This document shows positions 1 to 18,655 of a stretch of 64,000 nucleotides of DNA, piece after piece. The stretch's first letter is position 1, and each line of letters begins with the position of its first letter. Position numbers and translations under genes: made by a program. Source of the DNA: Campylorhamphus procurvoides (lineage: Eukaryota > Chordata > Aves > Passeriformes > Dendrocolaptidae); NCBI GenBank assembly GCA_013396655.1, contig WBMV01001238.1:33290-97289 (forward strand), read 5' to 3'. Below the pieces are notes generated by a model, which was given only the letters and a program-made list of their open reading frames with translations, was not told the origin of the DNA and ran no database searches.

Positions 1-600
1 AAAGGAAAAAAAAGTCTAGTCTTAAACTCTGCCAGCCGTACCAGCCCGTGACATTCCTCACATTAAAGAAGTTTTACCAGAAATGACTCGCTGCCGCTCC
101 CCGCCTGCTCCAAACGCATCTCGCTGGTGCCCTCTGCGGGTTGCGGGCTGAGGTTTCCAGGGATTCTAGCTCAGCTAAAGCTTATTCCCTGGTTTACAGT
201 AAATGCCGGGACAAGGTGGGGGAGAGGGAAGGGGGGCTGAGAAGCTGGAAACGTCCGGCAAGCTGCAAATCCTCACTCTCCCTTTCCTCCCGTGGTTCGA
301 CAGCTGCGCTGGATTCGAGCACTTGCTGCGAGAGGTCGTGAAACTCCGTCACAGCTTAATATCTGAGCTGTCCCGGGGCGAGCGATAACTGGGTTTTCCC
401 CTTTTTCTGGGGCCGCGCGTCTTCCCCAGGCAGCTCGCGTGCGTGGCGCTTGGTGTGGCGACCAGAGCCCAGTTTCTAGGGTTACTATCTGAAACAGGGC
501 TTGAAGCAGGACGTCGGCTTAGCGAGAACATAAATGTTTTCTTTAAGAATCCAGGAGATTTCTCAAGGCCTTTGCGCGTTGTCTTTCCCTTGATCCTTGC
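1..600. promoter_or_regulatory. CpG-rich stretch, probable edge of the FOSL2 promoter CpG island
   Basis: CpG dinucleotides are dense here, with clusters around 80-125, 240-330, 365-445 and 505-530, and become rare beyond about 600. A CpG-rich block at the start of FOSL2 intron 1 is what is expected just downstream of the promoter and exon 1 of an immediate-early gene. Exon 1 itself (start codon and short N-terminus) is not seen in this window and should lie to the left. The regulatory role is inferred from composition only. Confidence 0.5.
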
Positions 601-3600
601 AGATGTTGTAGATTAGGATCAAATGTAAGCGTTGCCTTTACCCTAGCAGTCGGGCTGTTCTGCTGATTCTCGTCTAGGGAGATCTGCAGAGTTTTATCGC
701 TACAGAAAATATGCATTGCAGAAATTTTTTCTTTAGTGTGTGTTTTTTCTTTCTTTTCCAAAAGAAAGAAAAGATGCATCAGTCACATGTTTAAGTGGAA
801 ACTGTGTCTTTGAGCCAAAACTTTGATGCTTTTTAATTATTTTTTCCCATACTGCACAGCACTGGAACATTTTTCTTTTAAGTTGCGTGTCATGCTATTT
901 TCCTAATCACTGACTTACCATGTGGTAAACATAGACTTTAATGGGAAGAGTTTGTGTACTCTTTCAAATCAGTCAGCTTTCCCCTGAGATATCATAGCAC
1001 TGTGTCCAGTTCTCCTTCAAGGAGACGTTCAGCATGGGAGAGCCATCAGGGGCTTTGTATTTGTTTTAAGATATATCACATATACCCTATATTTGTTAAC
1101 TGAGTAGTTATTAAAGATGCTCTAGGTGTTTTCTTGGTTGCTTTGTTGTCAGGTTTGATTTTCTTTTTGTTTTTTTTTCCCCAGCCATTTTACCCATTTT
1201 TTGAGTGGTTTCTGGTGCTGCTCAGCACTTAGTTATGGAGTGAAGGTCTGGAGGGGAGAGAAGACACAACAGGGTGCGGTACAGAAACCCTCCATCCCTA
1301 AGATGGAGAAGGGAACCATGAAGCCAAAGTCTGAAATGTTCCTGTGTTGTCTGTGCTGCTAAGTTGTGAGCTACTAATGTAATCTGTCCCTACCTGTGGC
1401 AGGGCTTGCTGGAGCCTCCCCCAGCTATGGATCTGAGGAGGCTCCCATCCAACCCCATTTTTTTAAGGCAGAGCAGACATTGACCTCAGTTCTTGGCACT
1501 CTTAATAACAGGACTCTTTCTGTTTGCTGTTTAGTAGTTGGGGTTTTTTAATGATACCTTCATCTGTGTGTTGCTTGGGTCAGGAGGCGAGCGGTGGCTT
1601 CGTGGTTGAGCGCGTGCTGCGTGTGTAGCCCTGCAATCTGGCTATCACCACATCTTTTCTGTAGTGCTGTGAATTCCTTGTAGATAAGAAGGGATGAGAG
1701 CTGGCAGATACCTCCAGGAGCCTCTCATGGGTCAGATGAGAGCTGGGCATGTCCTGGGAGAGGACAAGGCAGGAAGCATTCTGGAAAGAGGAGAAACGGG
1801 AAGCTGGGTCAGGGCAGGCAGTGCTGCAAGGCTGGCAAGGGGATTGAAGTTGTCCAAGAGGAGGAGGGATGAGGAGAGCAAAGCTGGGGCTGCAATGTGC
1901 GGGAGAGGTGGCAGGAAATTCAGGAATTCACGCAACCAGCAGCGTCCTGGAGTCAGAGCTGATGGTATGGGGGGCCAGCAGCATTTTGGCATAGGAAAGC
2001 TGATCCAGTGCAGTGGTCTAGCAGGGGAAGTGAGATATGTGGAGAAAGCCTGACCAGTTAGGAAGTAATGCTTGTAAAACCTGGTGCTAGACAGAGCACC
2101 CTGTATCTGAAGATTCAGCCTGCCACAGCAGTGTATCCCTTAATTAGTTATCCATGAAAGATACTGCTTTTGGAAAGTATTTCAGGATACAGGTTTGGGG
2201 GATCTTTTTCCTTCTAAGATATTTTGAGTTATTAGAAAGGAAGCTGGTGACAGAGATGGGGAATGGCACAGAGAGGAACTAGTCTCTTCCCCAGGTCTGC
2301 AAGGAAGCACTGTGGAGTTGCAGGGGGATGTGGCTGAACTGAGCAGCTCCTCTTTGCTGTCCAGTAGACTCTGCCAGTGTTAGGGGAGGGGTCCTATGTT
2401 GAATACTGGAGTGATTGAAGTGGTCTACTCATTTTATCAATAATCTGGAGCCTGATTTCTGTCAGATGCTTGTATTTTATGTGGCTGATTTAGTGGTGGA
2501 TCTGACTGTCCCAGCCTCTGTAGGGAATTTTTAGCAGGTTGTTGGGTGTTGGAGGCAAAGATTTACTCTAGAATCCAAATGGTGTCTGGACGGCAAAGCA
2601 CTGGAAGATCTCTGAATGTTTTGCAGCCATAGCTTTCTAGTGTCCCTGCAAAGAAGGCAGGACTTTTCTTCTCTGCTTTTTTGGGGTAAGAAAGGGATGG
2701 TGGCACAGGTAGGTAAAGGTTGTGGCAGAAGCCACTTGTGGAGCTGGAAGCAGGGCTCATATCCGTTGAGTTGACCTTGTGGTTCAACTAGTCTTGCACT
2801 TCCTCCCTTCTGTGAGGTTAAGGTCCCTTCATGTTCTGGTTGTGTAGGCACCAGGGCATCCTCTCCTGTGCCTACGCTAGGCAGAGCAAAGGAGGGGATT
2901 TGCACCCATAAATTCTGATTTAGTGTTGACAGTTTGCAGCTCTGAGTCTCTGTAATTAACTGGGAGAGGTGACATGCACTCTGAAACGTGGCATGAGCTA
3001 AGGCTGTGAAGGACTCAAGCTCCAAGTGAATCTGGGGCTCCATTGGGGGTTTTGCCAAGGTCTTGGTGCCAGTGTCATCCTCTCTGTGTAATTCCCCCAC
3101 CTGCTTAACTTGACTCACTCCTTCCTGCTCTCATCCTTTCTTGCTAGAGTTTGAGCTGTCCAAAGCTGTAAGTCGGCCGTTGTCAGTGTTCAGACTGGAT
3201 CTCCTGGTCTCCAGGCGTTGGCAGCTGGCTAATGCTGGCCCAAAGTGCTGTAGCTATCAGAACTTGAAATACTATTTGCAGTACCCTTGGTTTAACAAAG
3301 CACTTAAGGTGCTTGACTAGGCACACCCTGAAAAGGAAATCTGTGTTGAAGTGCTGTCCCTTATCTAGGACGCTTACCTGAGCTGAGGTCAGGCTGATGC
3401 AAGGGCTCTCCCTTCTCTGGGAAGCTAGTTTGTTGACCCAAGAATGCACATTTTTCACGGAATCACTTCAAGGCTTACAGATCAATGGTGGTGACGGCTG
3501 CAGGTCCTACAAGCCCTGTCCCTTGCACAGTGATTGCTGAAGCAAGACATGTCTGTCTGTTAATCCCAGTCTAACCATTGAAAGCCTCCTGAAGGAGCTC

Positions 3601-4482
3601 AGCATAGACAAAAGCATTCTTTCTCCCCTTCTTCCCCCTCCGGGGACAAGCGATTGTTTTCCTAGCAATTTAGTGCCAGTATATTATCCAGATGGATTTA
3701 CCTCTGTCTGAAACAAGGTGTACATGTATTTTTGGAGGCGATCATTACCTGCTGCCTTGGTTTTACTGCTGCCTTGTTTTGTCTAGACAGTGCAGAGAGC
3801 TGCAGGGAACTTGTCCGATCTGAATCCTAAGACCTATTTTATAGGCTGCTATTAAAATACATATCCTCGCACGTAACCATCCCAGGGCCGGGTTTCTTGC
3901 CCTGCGTGTGTGGTGAGTGCAGAACCACTGAAGAAGAAGCAAGCTGCTGTTCTTGCCATACCAAACCCAAGACCAGATTTCAGAGCAGTCCTTTGGTAGA
4001 ACAAGGTTTTGCTCTTCTTGGTAGCGGCATTTCAAAACTGAAGTTTCTCTTCCTTTTCTTTGGGCTCGCAGAAAAGTGTTTCTCTAGAAACTCCTGAATT
4101 CCCCTTTTGCTCCCCGCCGGAAGGAGCGGTGGGCACAGCAGGAGATGGCAGCGGTGGGGACACTGCCTGGGAGGCGAGGATGGGGCAGGGGATGCTGGTG
4201 GTTTGTGGGGGAAGGGGAAGGAGGCTGGGAGAGGGCAAAGCTGCTCTGGAAGGAAAACGTCTGAGCCCAGTGGGGCTTCCTCAGGGGGCTGCAGCAGGCA
4301 GGGGCATCCTGGGGTGCTGCAGAGGCACCAGCTGCTGGTGTTTTTCCTTCAGGTGCTGCTTTGATCCTCACTGGTGCCGCTTCTAAGAGCCTAGCTCGTT
4401 TCAGAGTAACCACTTAATGTTCTGCTTTCATTGATGGTTTCTTTTCTTCTCTGTCCCTCTTCTCCTCTGCCTTTCCTCCCAG
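1..4482 (+). other. FOSL2: FOSL2 intron 1 (3' part), no coding sequence seen
   Basis: The stretch ends in a good polypyrimidine tract and AG at 4481-4482. Apart from the CpG-rich start I see only unique-looking non-coding DNA with short poly-T runs. A consensus AP-1 site TGACTCA lies at 3111-3117. The open frames on both strands here have no recognisable protein features. Confidence 0.8.
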
Positions 4483-10387
<5,905 letters not shown>

Positions 10388-10818
10388 TCCCCCTGCGGCC
10401 CCCCATTTTGCCAGTGTGTTACATCTACCCACAACACCATGGGGGGAGCCCCCCTCCGTGGGATTAGAGACAGGCACAGGATCGTTCAAGCACAAGGGCA
10501 GCAAGAACAAGGATGGGGAAGTGCTACAGCTCCAGGAAAGAGAGTGAGGACCAACACCAGCTCCCTGGAGGCAGGCAACGGCAAGGGTGGGACTGACACG
10601 CCAGGACTGTTTGGAGAGGGTGATGTTCCCTCTGTAGGGACTGCCTATGGAAACCTCTTTGTGGCCGTAGTGGACTTGGGGAGCACTCCTGGCCAGGACT
10701 GAAGGCGAGCTGCAGACAGTTGCTAGTCGTCCCTTTCCTTTGTGGATTGATCTGATCAGTTGTGCTCTGTGCTTAAATCATTCTGGTTAGTTGATCTTGC
10801 AGCTTCTCTCTTGCCCTC

Positions 10819-10833
10819 CCTCTCTCTCTCTCT
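10819..10833. repeat. Short (TC)n microsatellite in the FOSL2 3'UTR
   Basis: An uninterrupted run of TC dinucleotides lies within a longer pyrimidine-rich stretch that begins near 10803. It may be length-variable between individuals. Confidence 0.85.
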
Positions 10834-11758
10834 GTGCTTATCATTTCCAATGTTGTCGATCCCATTACATTTCATCCAGTTGCTCTGAACTCTAAAGGCT
10901 TGTTAGGATCTTTTCTCTTGGGAGCAGCTGTAGGAAACACGTATGGTTGCCCAGACAAGAGGGGGGGACAGCTGGGAGGACCAGGAGACTGAGGGACCAA
11001 GAGGAACCCAAGAGCTCAGCAGCAAGGGCAGAGCTTGTAATCTCTAGCCTGGGGCACAGAGACAGCAGGAGGCTCATGTGGAAGCCTTTCTCCTTTAAAA
11101 TGTAGATGTATTTATCCCCTTGGGCTCCTAAAAAAACAAGTTAGCATCTCAGGGCCAGAGCAGCATCCGAAAAGCTGCTGGGCTGGCACTTACCAGTGTC
11201 TTTGGCAGGGTTTTACCCTGGTTTGCTGGATATCGAGTCTGCTGCTTGTTGTTTACTTTTCTTGGGCTGCCCGCTGTCTAGGGAATATTGCATCTTCCTT
11301 CCCATCAGAGCTCCTGACTCAGAGGCTGATCTCTTTCTGTTAGTAAATTACCCCCTCCCCTTGGCCATATTTGCAGAACATGCTACTGAAAAAGAGGTGG
11401 CACCACATACCTATAAATCTAGGATGGAGACAGGCATCAGCTCAGAGGGTGAAACTAGCTGGCTGTACCCTTGCTGACTTTTTCCTTGTTGGGAAACAAG
11501 GCAGTATGCATCCACCAACTGATAGTAGTGAGTGTTGTTTGCTCAGATATTCTCAATTCTGAGGTTGAGGGAAAGGTAGGGGTCCAACCTTCAGCACAGC
11601 ACAGGCCAGAAGGTGCTCCTGAAAATGCAGGAATTACATGTTTAAAGTGTTGACCTGTTTGAACTCGAAGAGAGCTGTATTTGCCATAAATTCTGGCAAA
11701 TAACAAATTGACTGTAGAGGAAAATTGATTAGCATTGTTTGCACCTTGGTCTTTGGCC

Positions 11759-11776
11759 TTTTTTTTTTTTTTTTTT
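11759..11776. repeat. Poly-T run (18 T)
   Basis: Homopolymer in the FOSL2 3'UTR, read as U18 in the transcript if this part is included. A second T run follows at about 11798-11804. Confidence 0.9.
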
Positions 11777-14275
11777 GGCATTGATTTGATCTGGGTTTTT
11801 TTTCGGCTTGGTTGGCCTGAAGACCAAAAAACAAACCAGAGGGCTCTTCCCCTAGCCCTGGGTCCTTGTCTTCTCCAGCCTGTGGGCTTGGCTGCTACTA
11901 CTAATTGCTCACAGAGGGCACAAGCTCTCTAGTGCTGATATTCACTACTGAAAACAGTAACGTGTGTAACCTATTCTGACTTGGAGCCAAGCTCAATCCA
12001 TGTTGATGTCAAGGCACTGACAAACTATGACCCTGTGCACACTAGGATTGCCCAGCTTGCCAGCTAAGCCACTTAGGGGATAGCTCTTTGGTCCTGCCTG
12101 TTGAAGCTGTGGTGGCAGCTATTTATTTTGGTGTGATATTTTCTTGTTCTTTTATATATATATTTTATTTTTTTTTATGGTGTGTTTCTTCTTTTTTTTT
12201 AAGTCAACTGAAACCAGGGTATTTCTTGGTCAGGCTGGACCTGGAGAAATGCAGTATACAATTGTAGGGCCAGTCCTATGAGATGCAAAACTGCTGCAGT
12301 TGCCACCAACTCCACTGGGAATTAATAGGGTTCAGTCTTGTGGAACCAGACTTTTACTCAGCAGAGCTGGCTTCCCTCAAACCCTGGCCACTGCCCATTC
12401 CTTGAATCTTTCCAAAGGGACACTACTTTTGGCTCTAAAGGTAGGCTTTGCTTTTTTATTAATACTCTTATTTTTAAACCATGGTATTTTCCAAACCTTC
12501 CAGAAATAAAGATTTAAGTGACATTTTTGCTTCATAAAGCTGATTGGGATTCAGGCTTTTTCTTTATTGCTTAAACACTTCCATCCTTATATCAGTGCTA
12601 GAGGTGTCAAACTGAGCTTACACAACAAGTAAAATTGATAAAGGAGTTCTGTTATCCTTACATTTACATCAAAACTTCCTTTTTAATAAAGTAGACCTTA
12701 AACTTCCCATAGTTAGCACAGAGGATTTTCTTTTCCCTAGGGTTTTATGTAGATGATATCATTTTAGGTGAAACTGCTGCTTCTCTGTTTCCGTTTTGCC
12801 AAATGTTTGTTTGGGCCGGTCTGGATTGAGAATCCAAAGCTGTTCAATAAAATGTCTCTGCATGTCAGTTCCATCCATTTTTTAGCAGAACAGAACACTG
12901 AAAAGTGGTGAATCCTAAAGTGATAGAGCTACCTTGGAGGCTAGCTGACCAGATCAGGAACATCTGTCCCTTCTAGGGTTTTCAGGAAGTCAGGTGGCTC
13001 CTCAGGCATAACTAGTGGAAGAGAAAAAACCTACCATGGCTTTTGGTCACTGAATCATTGCCTAAAGGAGCCGCAGCTGGTCCTTGCCCACTGCATCCTG
13101 CCTGGTCATTGACCTCAGAGATGGGACAAGATGCTCCCCTTTCCTGTCCTGTGATTCTGATGGGAGCCTTGTGAAACTGCTCAAAAAAGATGACTATTTT
13201 ATGCTGTTTGGAAAAAGCCTCAGATACCTTGTGCCTGCCCATTTTGCCCCTCTCAGAGGATGTTTGTGATGGGATCGCTGGTTTCTCAAATTTTGTGTTT
13301 TGTGGATCAGCATTATTTTTTTTAGTTTCTGGCAGCCAGGTACAACTTGAGCTCTGCTGCTGTTTTGGTCTGGCCCCGCATTCTTTTTCTTCAGGTTTTC
13401 TTGTGTGTTCTTTGGGAATTGATTGTCTTCCCTGTCCCCCAAATCCCCTGCCAATTCCTACATTTAGTGTCTCCGTGTTCTGCATGTAGTTGGGGTGTGG
13501 GAGCTGTTATAACTAGTGCTGGCCAAGAGTTGTTGAAGTCAACGGAAAAAGACCCAGGGAATTTCAGGTTGTATTGGGTCAACCCCCTCCCCTAGTGACT
13601 GGCCCGACAAAGCCTCTCATAACATCATAAATTAATCAATGCCAAACTGGGAGGAGCAGTAGCAGCTGCAGTGAAGGAAACATTCAGCTTCCAGGTGATC
13701 TTTGCCATTCCAGTTTTGCCCTCATTCCTCCTTCCCCCTTCCCAGTTGTGGCATTGCCTTCATATATTCCTTTTTTGTAAGTGTGGAGACTGGCTAAGTC
13801 TCAAACTACTTGTGGTGTGATGGGATTCGGGACCAACATGCTGGGGACAGTAGCTCTCTGTTGCATTTTTAAAATTATTATTTAAATGATCTATTTAGTT
13901 CATCTGAACCTTTAATTTTGCTGCTTACTCTATGTAGGATCCACCTGGCCTTCATCCTAAATGAAAAGAGAAAACCAAAATGAAAACAAACCTAAGACAC
14001 CTCCCTTTTCCCTGGTCTCTCATTATTTATTGGCAGGCAGCCGTCTTGTGCCTGCTCCAGCAGATCTGCCCGCCACTAATTTAACATCCTCCCAGTTCAC
14101 ATTCTTGGTGTTTGGTTATTGATTTTTGTTTTTCTTTTTCTTGTTGCTTTTTTTTTTTCATTCTGAAACAGACTTCTGAAATGTAAGAAATATTATTATG
14201 ACACAAGTTCATTTGCATTAGGAAGGCCAAGTTAAACATTTTAAGAGGTGGGGGGAACAATCTATGTTTTATTTC

Positions 14276-14287
14276 TTATTTATTTAT
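14276..14287 (+). promoter_or_regulatory. FOSL2: AU-rich element (overlapping UUAUUUAUU nonamers)
   Basis: The sequence TTATTTATTTAT contains the nonamer bound by mRNA-decay proteins such as TTP in immediate-early transcripts. It lies 40 nt upstream of an AATAAA. Rapid mRNA turnover is known for FOS family genes; action of this particular site is inferred. Confidence 0.6.
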
Positions 14288-14326
14288 CATGTTTACATCT
14301 CCTTTTCCTGTTCAAGACTTGGATAT

Positions 14327-14332
14327 AATAAA
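14327..14332 (+). terminator. FOSL2: Candidate FOSL2 poly(A) signal AATAAA
   Basis: AATAAA sits in ggatataataaagaaagc, followed within 40-60 nt by a T-rich stretch (14358-14367) that could act as the downstream element. A second AATAAA at 14395-14400 is followed by a GT/T-rich segment (14405-14423) and is a close alternative. Confidence 0.5.
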
Positions 14333-15296
14333 GAAAGCATTAAAAGTACTTAAATCTTCTTTTTTTTAGACTAATAATTTTTTTTGATTCCTTAAATAAA
14401 AGATTCTGGGTTTTGTTGTTGTCTGTATAAAATGTAAAAAGAGATATGTTTCTAAAGATGCATTATCATTCCTCTGTGAATAGTAGGTGGAGTTCAGGAC
14501 AAATCTCAGAATACAAGATAATAATAAAATCCCACCCTGTTTTACTTAATTGTTTCCCTCCTATCCTGTATGATTAAAGGGTTATTCCACTTTCTTGTTT
14601 GTGGTTACTTGATGTTAAAACCATATTAAAATGTGTAGAAAATAGGTATCCAATTGTTTTTGCTCAGTGAGAGGCTAAACTGTTGTATATATCTTGATAT
14701 ACTGTGTAGTTCAAAGTAACATCAGTAAGGGATAGTCCATCTTTATTAGAGTGATATTATTCGTGTCACTAAAGTCTGCTTTAAGATCCTCAGATACAGA
14801 AAGGGCCTGATTCTGATTCTGCTCTCCTGGGGGCAAATTGAAAGCATCAGTAGCATTTTGCTGCTGCAAAGTGGGAGTCAGAGATGGAATCAAGCCTCAG
14901 TGATTAAAAGGCAACCATGAGGATTACTGAAGGTTTGGGGGCACCATTATCTTTTTTTTTTTTCCTCAAAAGTTTTAGATCATGGTTTTTCTTTTTTATT
15001 GTTTGTCTGCAATGAAATAGTTTCTGCCGAGGAGGTTCTTAAAGATGACTGCTGAAGTGAGACCTTTCTTTGCTCCTGGTGATCTTGATACAGTTCTTGC
15101 AGTCCTGGAGAATCTCAGCTCTGAGGCATTCCCTCTGGTGTTGTCTCTTTTCTGTTCTTATTATTTTACTGAATTACAGGCCTACAGTATTTGCACTAAA
15201 ACAAAAAGCTTGTTAGAGAAAGCTTGCTGCTATGAAAGAAAGAACATATTAAAATGGTTTTGCTTTTACAATTTTAACTAAATAGCCTTTTTGTAG

Positions 15297-15302
15297 AATA
15301 AA
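15297..15302 (+). terminator. FOSL2: Distal candidate poly(A) signal AATAAA
   Basis: AATAAA lies in ttgtagaataaaatcaa, with T-rich sequence from about 15330. Using it would give a 3'UTR of about 4.9 kb, in the range recalled for mammalian FOSL2. The choice between this and the 14.3-kb signals cannot be made from sequence alone. Confidence 0.4.
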
Positions 15303-18289
15303 ATCAATTTAGACTGAAAAGAAAAAATGACTTCTTTTTTCCTCTGCACCTTCTCTCCCCCATACTCTTTTCTTTTCAACTGGTTGCTTGGTTGGTATGA
15401 TATTCCCCCCTTCTCTTTTGGTGCTCAGTTGTAATGATTGGCTATATTGTTGACTATGCTGCTGAGAGTTATGACACTTGTAAATCTCGTTTTAATGACA
15501 TTGTGGACACTTTTGTATAGCAAGAGCTAACTGGAGTTCTTCTCTCTGTTAATTGAAGTCATTAAAAAGCTCCCTTTGCCATGAACAATTAAAAGCTCGC
15601 ATGTTCCTTCAATATGAACAAATGGGTACAGCTTTGCCAGGTGCCCAGTTGTAACACATTTCAGGGCTTCTTGCATAAGAGCAGCTGCAGTCCAGACAGC
15701 TGTTAGCTGCAACAATGGTAAATGGGGCAGAGGCTAGCAGAACAGCCCACCTGGGCTAAAAGGCAAATAAAGCACTAATCCTTTCATCTTGGCTTCAAAA
15801 AGAAAGGGATAGAGGTAGAAAATGTGTACTGAGGTGGCTTCTTTTTTTCTTTTCTTCTTTGTTTTTTTTTTTTTAATGCATCTCCTCAGACAGAAAAACA
15901 CGAAAGCTTCTGCTCTGAAAATGTGGATGGAGAGCATGGTTGCTTCAGTGTCAGAAAGGAGGAGGTTAAGATGGAATTCCCTTGCTTGCCTGGGGAAAGC
16001 TTTGGCCTCTGGAGTGGCAGGAACTCAGATATATCAGGTTAGGAGTGGAGGATGTCATATTCAAGTTAAAAAAGAAACAGTGGTGGGGAGGAGATGGGTG
16101 AATCATGGCCAGCCAAGCTGGCACGAGGCCAAGCTGTTCCTTACTCATGGACTTCCTTAGGAGTAATGTCTCCTCTGATTTCCTGCTGGTCCCTGTCCCT
16201 CTTCTTTTTTTTTTCCCTTTCTTTTTTACTTTTTTTTTTTTTTTAATCCCTGTGTTCTCACAGTGCCATGGGGAAGGAGATGAGAGATGCTGGAATAAGT
16301 CATACGGCTGGGCTGTGAAACTATTTGTGAAGTCATGGGGAATACTCAAGGTCTCAGTCACCAGAACAAGGAACACATGCACATGCCTGTGTGAAATGAG
16401 CTCAGCTGCCAGGAATCTGTATTGTAGGAAAGTTGACACGAAGTCAACATTGGAGGGTTTGGGCTGTGGAGCTCGAGCCAGCCTTAGCGTTCCCCACGGG
16501 GTCAAGGATGACAGAGAGGGTGAAGGAGAGCCTATGAGAGGCTTTTTCCAAATGCACTCATCTTGGTACGGCTAAAGGAAAAAGCAGTTATTCTGTGGGG
16601 CATGGCAACTACAAGAAAATATGCCAAAGGACCCAGGAGCATAATCTCTTAATATCTGTCTCCACTGGGCCTCAGGCATGGGGGAGTCCCCATTTGATCT
16701 ACTGCACACAAGTCTTCTCTAAGGGGAGTGCCTCCAGGATTTCCTGCCTCTCCAAGGGCTTTCCCATTACGCTGGTACACAGAGGCATCCAGCCTCAATT
16801 TTGTCAAACCAGCTCCTTTGGCAGCGTATACCTCCTCTGCCCCCTCCCAAAAAAAAAGGCTAACAGGAGGATATGTTCTTGCTTGCCTCCTGCCAACCTG
16901 AAGTGCTCCCTAAGCTCCTGTTTGCTGACAGCGCCCTTCAGAAAGGCTTAACGTTGCTTGTCTGCAAACGCTGGTTGCAAGGCTGGGCCCCCCATCCGAT
17001 TTTCTCCCAGCACTGTCGGGTTGCAACTGCTTTTTATCATCATTAGCTCACAGAGCCGGGAATGTCCACAGCAGTTACTGTAACTTGGTTCTGGAGGATG
17101 AAATTGCACAGCTGAACAAACTGTTTTCCACCATTCTTCTGGCTGCGGGAGGCCAAATTCTACCACATTGACATGGAAATTTTGTTTCTCCCAACATCCT
17201 CATCTTGTTTTAGATCACTTCACATAGGGAATTTCCCCTCCTTCTGAAACAGGCTCACCCTCCCTCCACTCTGCAATGCCCTGACCTTGTGATGCGAGTG
17301 AGGGATCTGTGTCTTACCACAGGGCATGCAGAGTCGTGCTGAAAGAGAGATCACCCGTTCCTTTTGCAAAGAGGTTGTGAGGGGCATCTGCTACAAAAAC
17401 TTTTCCATCAGGATGATATCTTTAGTGTGTACAAGACTTAAAGGAGGCTCCCCATTCTCTTTTGTCCGTCCGCTTCCCAGGATGTGAGACTGATCTCTGG
17501 ACTTTCCTCATGGTTGTGTTTCTTAGTGACTGAAGAACTGGCTGCTCTCTCCAGGCACCATGTGTGGGTAGCCTGGTCTTTTTACATGGAGGGGAGATCG
17601 CACCTGAGACAGAGCTTTTGTGGTAAGAAAAAGCTCAGAGAGATGACCTGAATATATTGTGCCAGACATGTCAAGTTGTCCAGTGACAACTTTTGGTTAT
17701 TTTTTTTTTTCCACTTTTTAAATTTGGTCTAGAATCTGCAGGAGCATCTACAGGGACACTGTGGAAATTCTGCAGCCAATGGAAAGAGTAAGCATGTGTT
17801 AAACCTGAAGAAAGCTTAATGGCAAGCAGAGCTGGAGTGGGAGTGTGGGGGAAAGGAGAGCATCCAGAATGTTGGTTCACAGTGATGTTTCCACTGCCAT
17901 GTGGGAAGGATGTGACAGAGAAAAACAGCGACATGGTTATTGCATCAGATACCCCAAAGTGGAAAAAATTATACGTTTGAAAAAAACCCCCACACTGTAT
18001 GGTCCTACTCCTACTGACGTCTGTGTCTCCTGAATTTTCATATTGTCATAATAAGTCTTTTCTGCTCTGTCTCACGTGGCACTAATGAAGCTACTATTCA
18101 GCACTGCTTGGCCGGTGTCAGGACAACAAACAACACAGATGGATTGTCAGCCTGGACAGAAGCTACTGTCACCCTCTCATAAGGCTGAGGTTTAAACAAA
18201 GGCTTTCCATGCATGTTCCAGTGTAGTGAGATCCAGGACAACACAGGAAGATTTTCCTTGATGTAGACAGGACAAGGCTGGGAGGAGAG

Positions 18290-18655
18290 GCAGAGAGAAC
18301 TGGAACCATTTAGCTTTAAGAAGGCTCAGGGAGGGTCTTACCAAAGTGTGTAAATACCTGATGGGGCTGGGGAGCAAAGGACATATGATCAGACTCTTCC
18401 CAGTAGTAGTAAGTGACAGGATGAGAGGCAATGGTCACAACTTGCAATAGAGAACACAAAAACAACTTCTTCACTGTGGAGGTGGTTGAACACTGGCATA
18501 AGTTGACCAGGGAGGTCTAGGGAGTCTCCACCCTTGAAGACATTCAAAACATGACTGGACGTGGCTCTCAACAATCTGCTCTAACTGACCCTGCTTGAGC
18601 AGAGGGGTGTATTAGAGACTTTCCTGTGGTGCTTTCCAACCTCAACCATTTTCTG
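18290..18655 (+). mobile_element. CR1 LINE 3' fragment, sense orientation
   Basis: The stretch follows the last few hundred bases of avian CR1 in order: aaggctcagggagggtctta (18320-18339), aatacctgatggggctgg, tgacaggatgagaggcaatg (18414-18433), a block like 'acttcttcactgtggaggtggttgaacactgg', an 'agggagtctccacccttgaagacattcaaaac' block, and ctttccaacctcaacc (18632-18647) at the tail. Divergence is moderate. CR1 is the main non-LTR retrotransposon of birds, and copies are usually 5'-truncated as here. Confidence 0.85.

Larger units (their letters stand above)
10388..14350 (+). other. FOSL2: FOSL2 3' untranslated region (minimum extent)
   Basis: Mammalian FOSL2 mRNAs have a 3'UTR of several kilobases, and no splice structure or other gene is seen here. 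Candidate poly(A) signals AATAAA occur at 12505-12510, 12685-12690, 12846-12851, 14327-14332 and 14395-14400. I favour an end just after 14332 because an AU-rich element sits 40 nt upstream, but the transcript may go on to about 15320. The region also holds a (TC)n run at 10819-10833 and an 18-T run at 11759-11776. Confidence 0.6.

Noticed and set aside
1588..1660. Possible tRNA or tRNA-derived SINE (ggcttcgtggttgagcgcg)
   Set aside because: There is a faint A-box look, but no B-box (GGTTCGAATCC type) at the right distance and no cloverleaf could be drawn.
13528..13600. Ancient repeat resembling the 'ttgaagtcaatgg...' family within the FOSL2 3'UTR
   Set aside because: One short block (gttgaagtcaacggaaa, then gggtcaaccccc) is suggestive but too short and diverged to assign.
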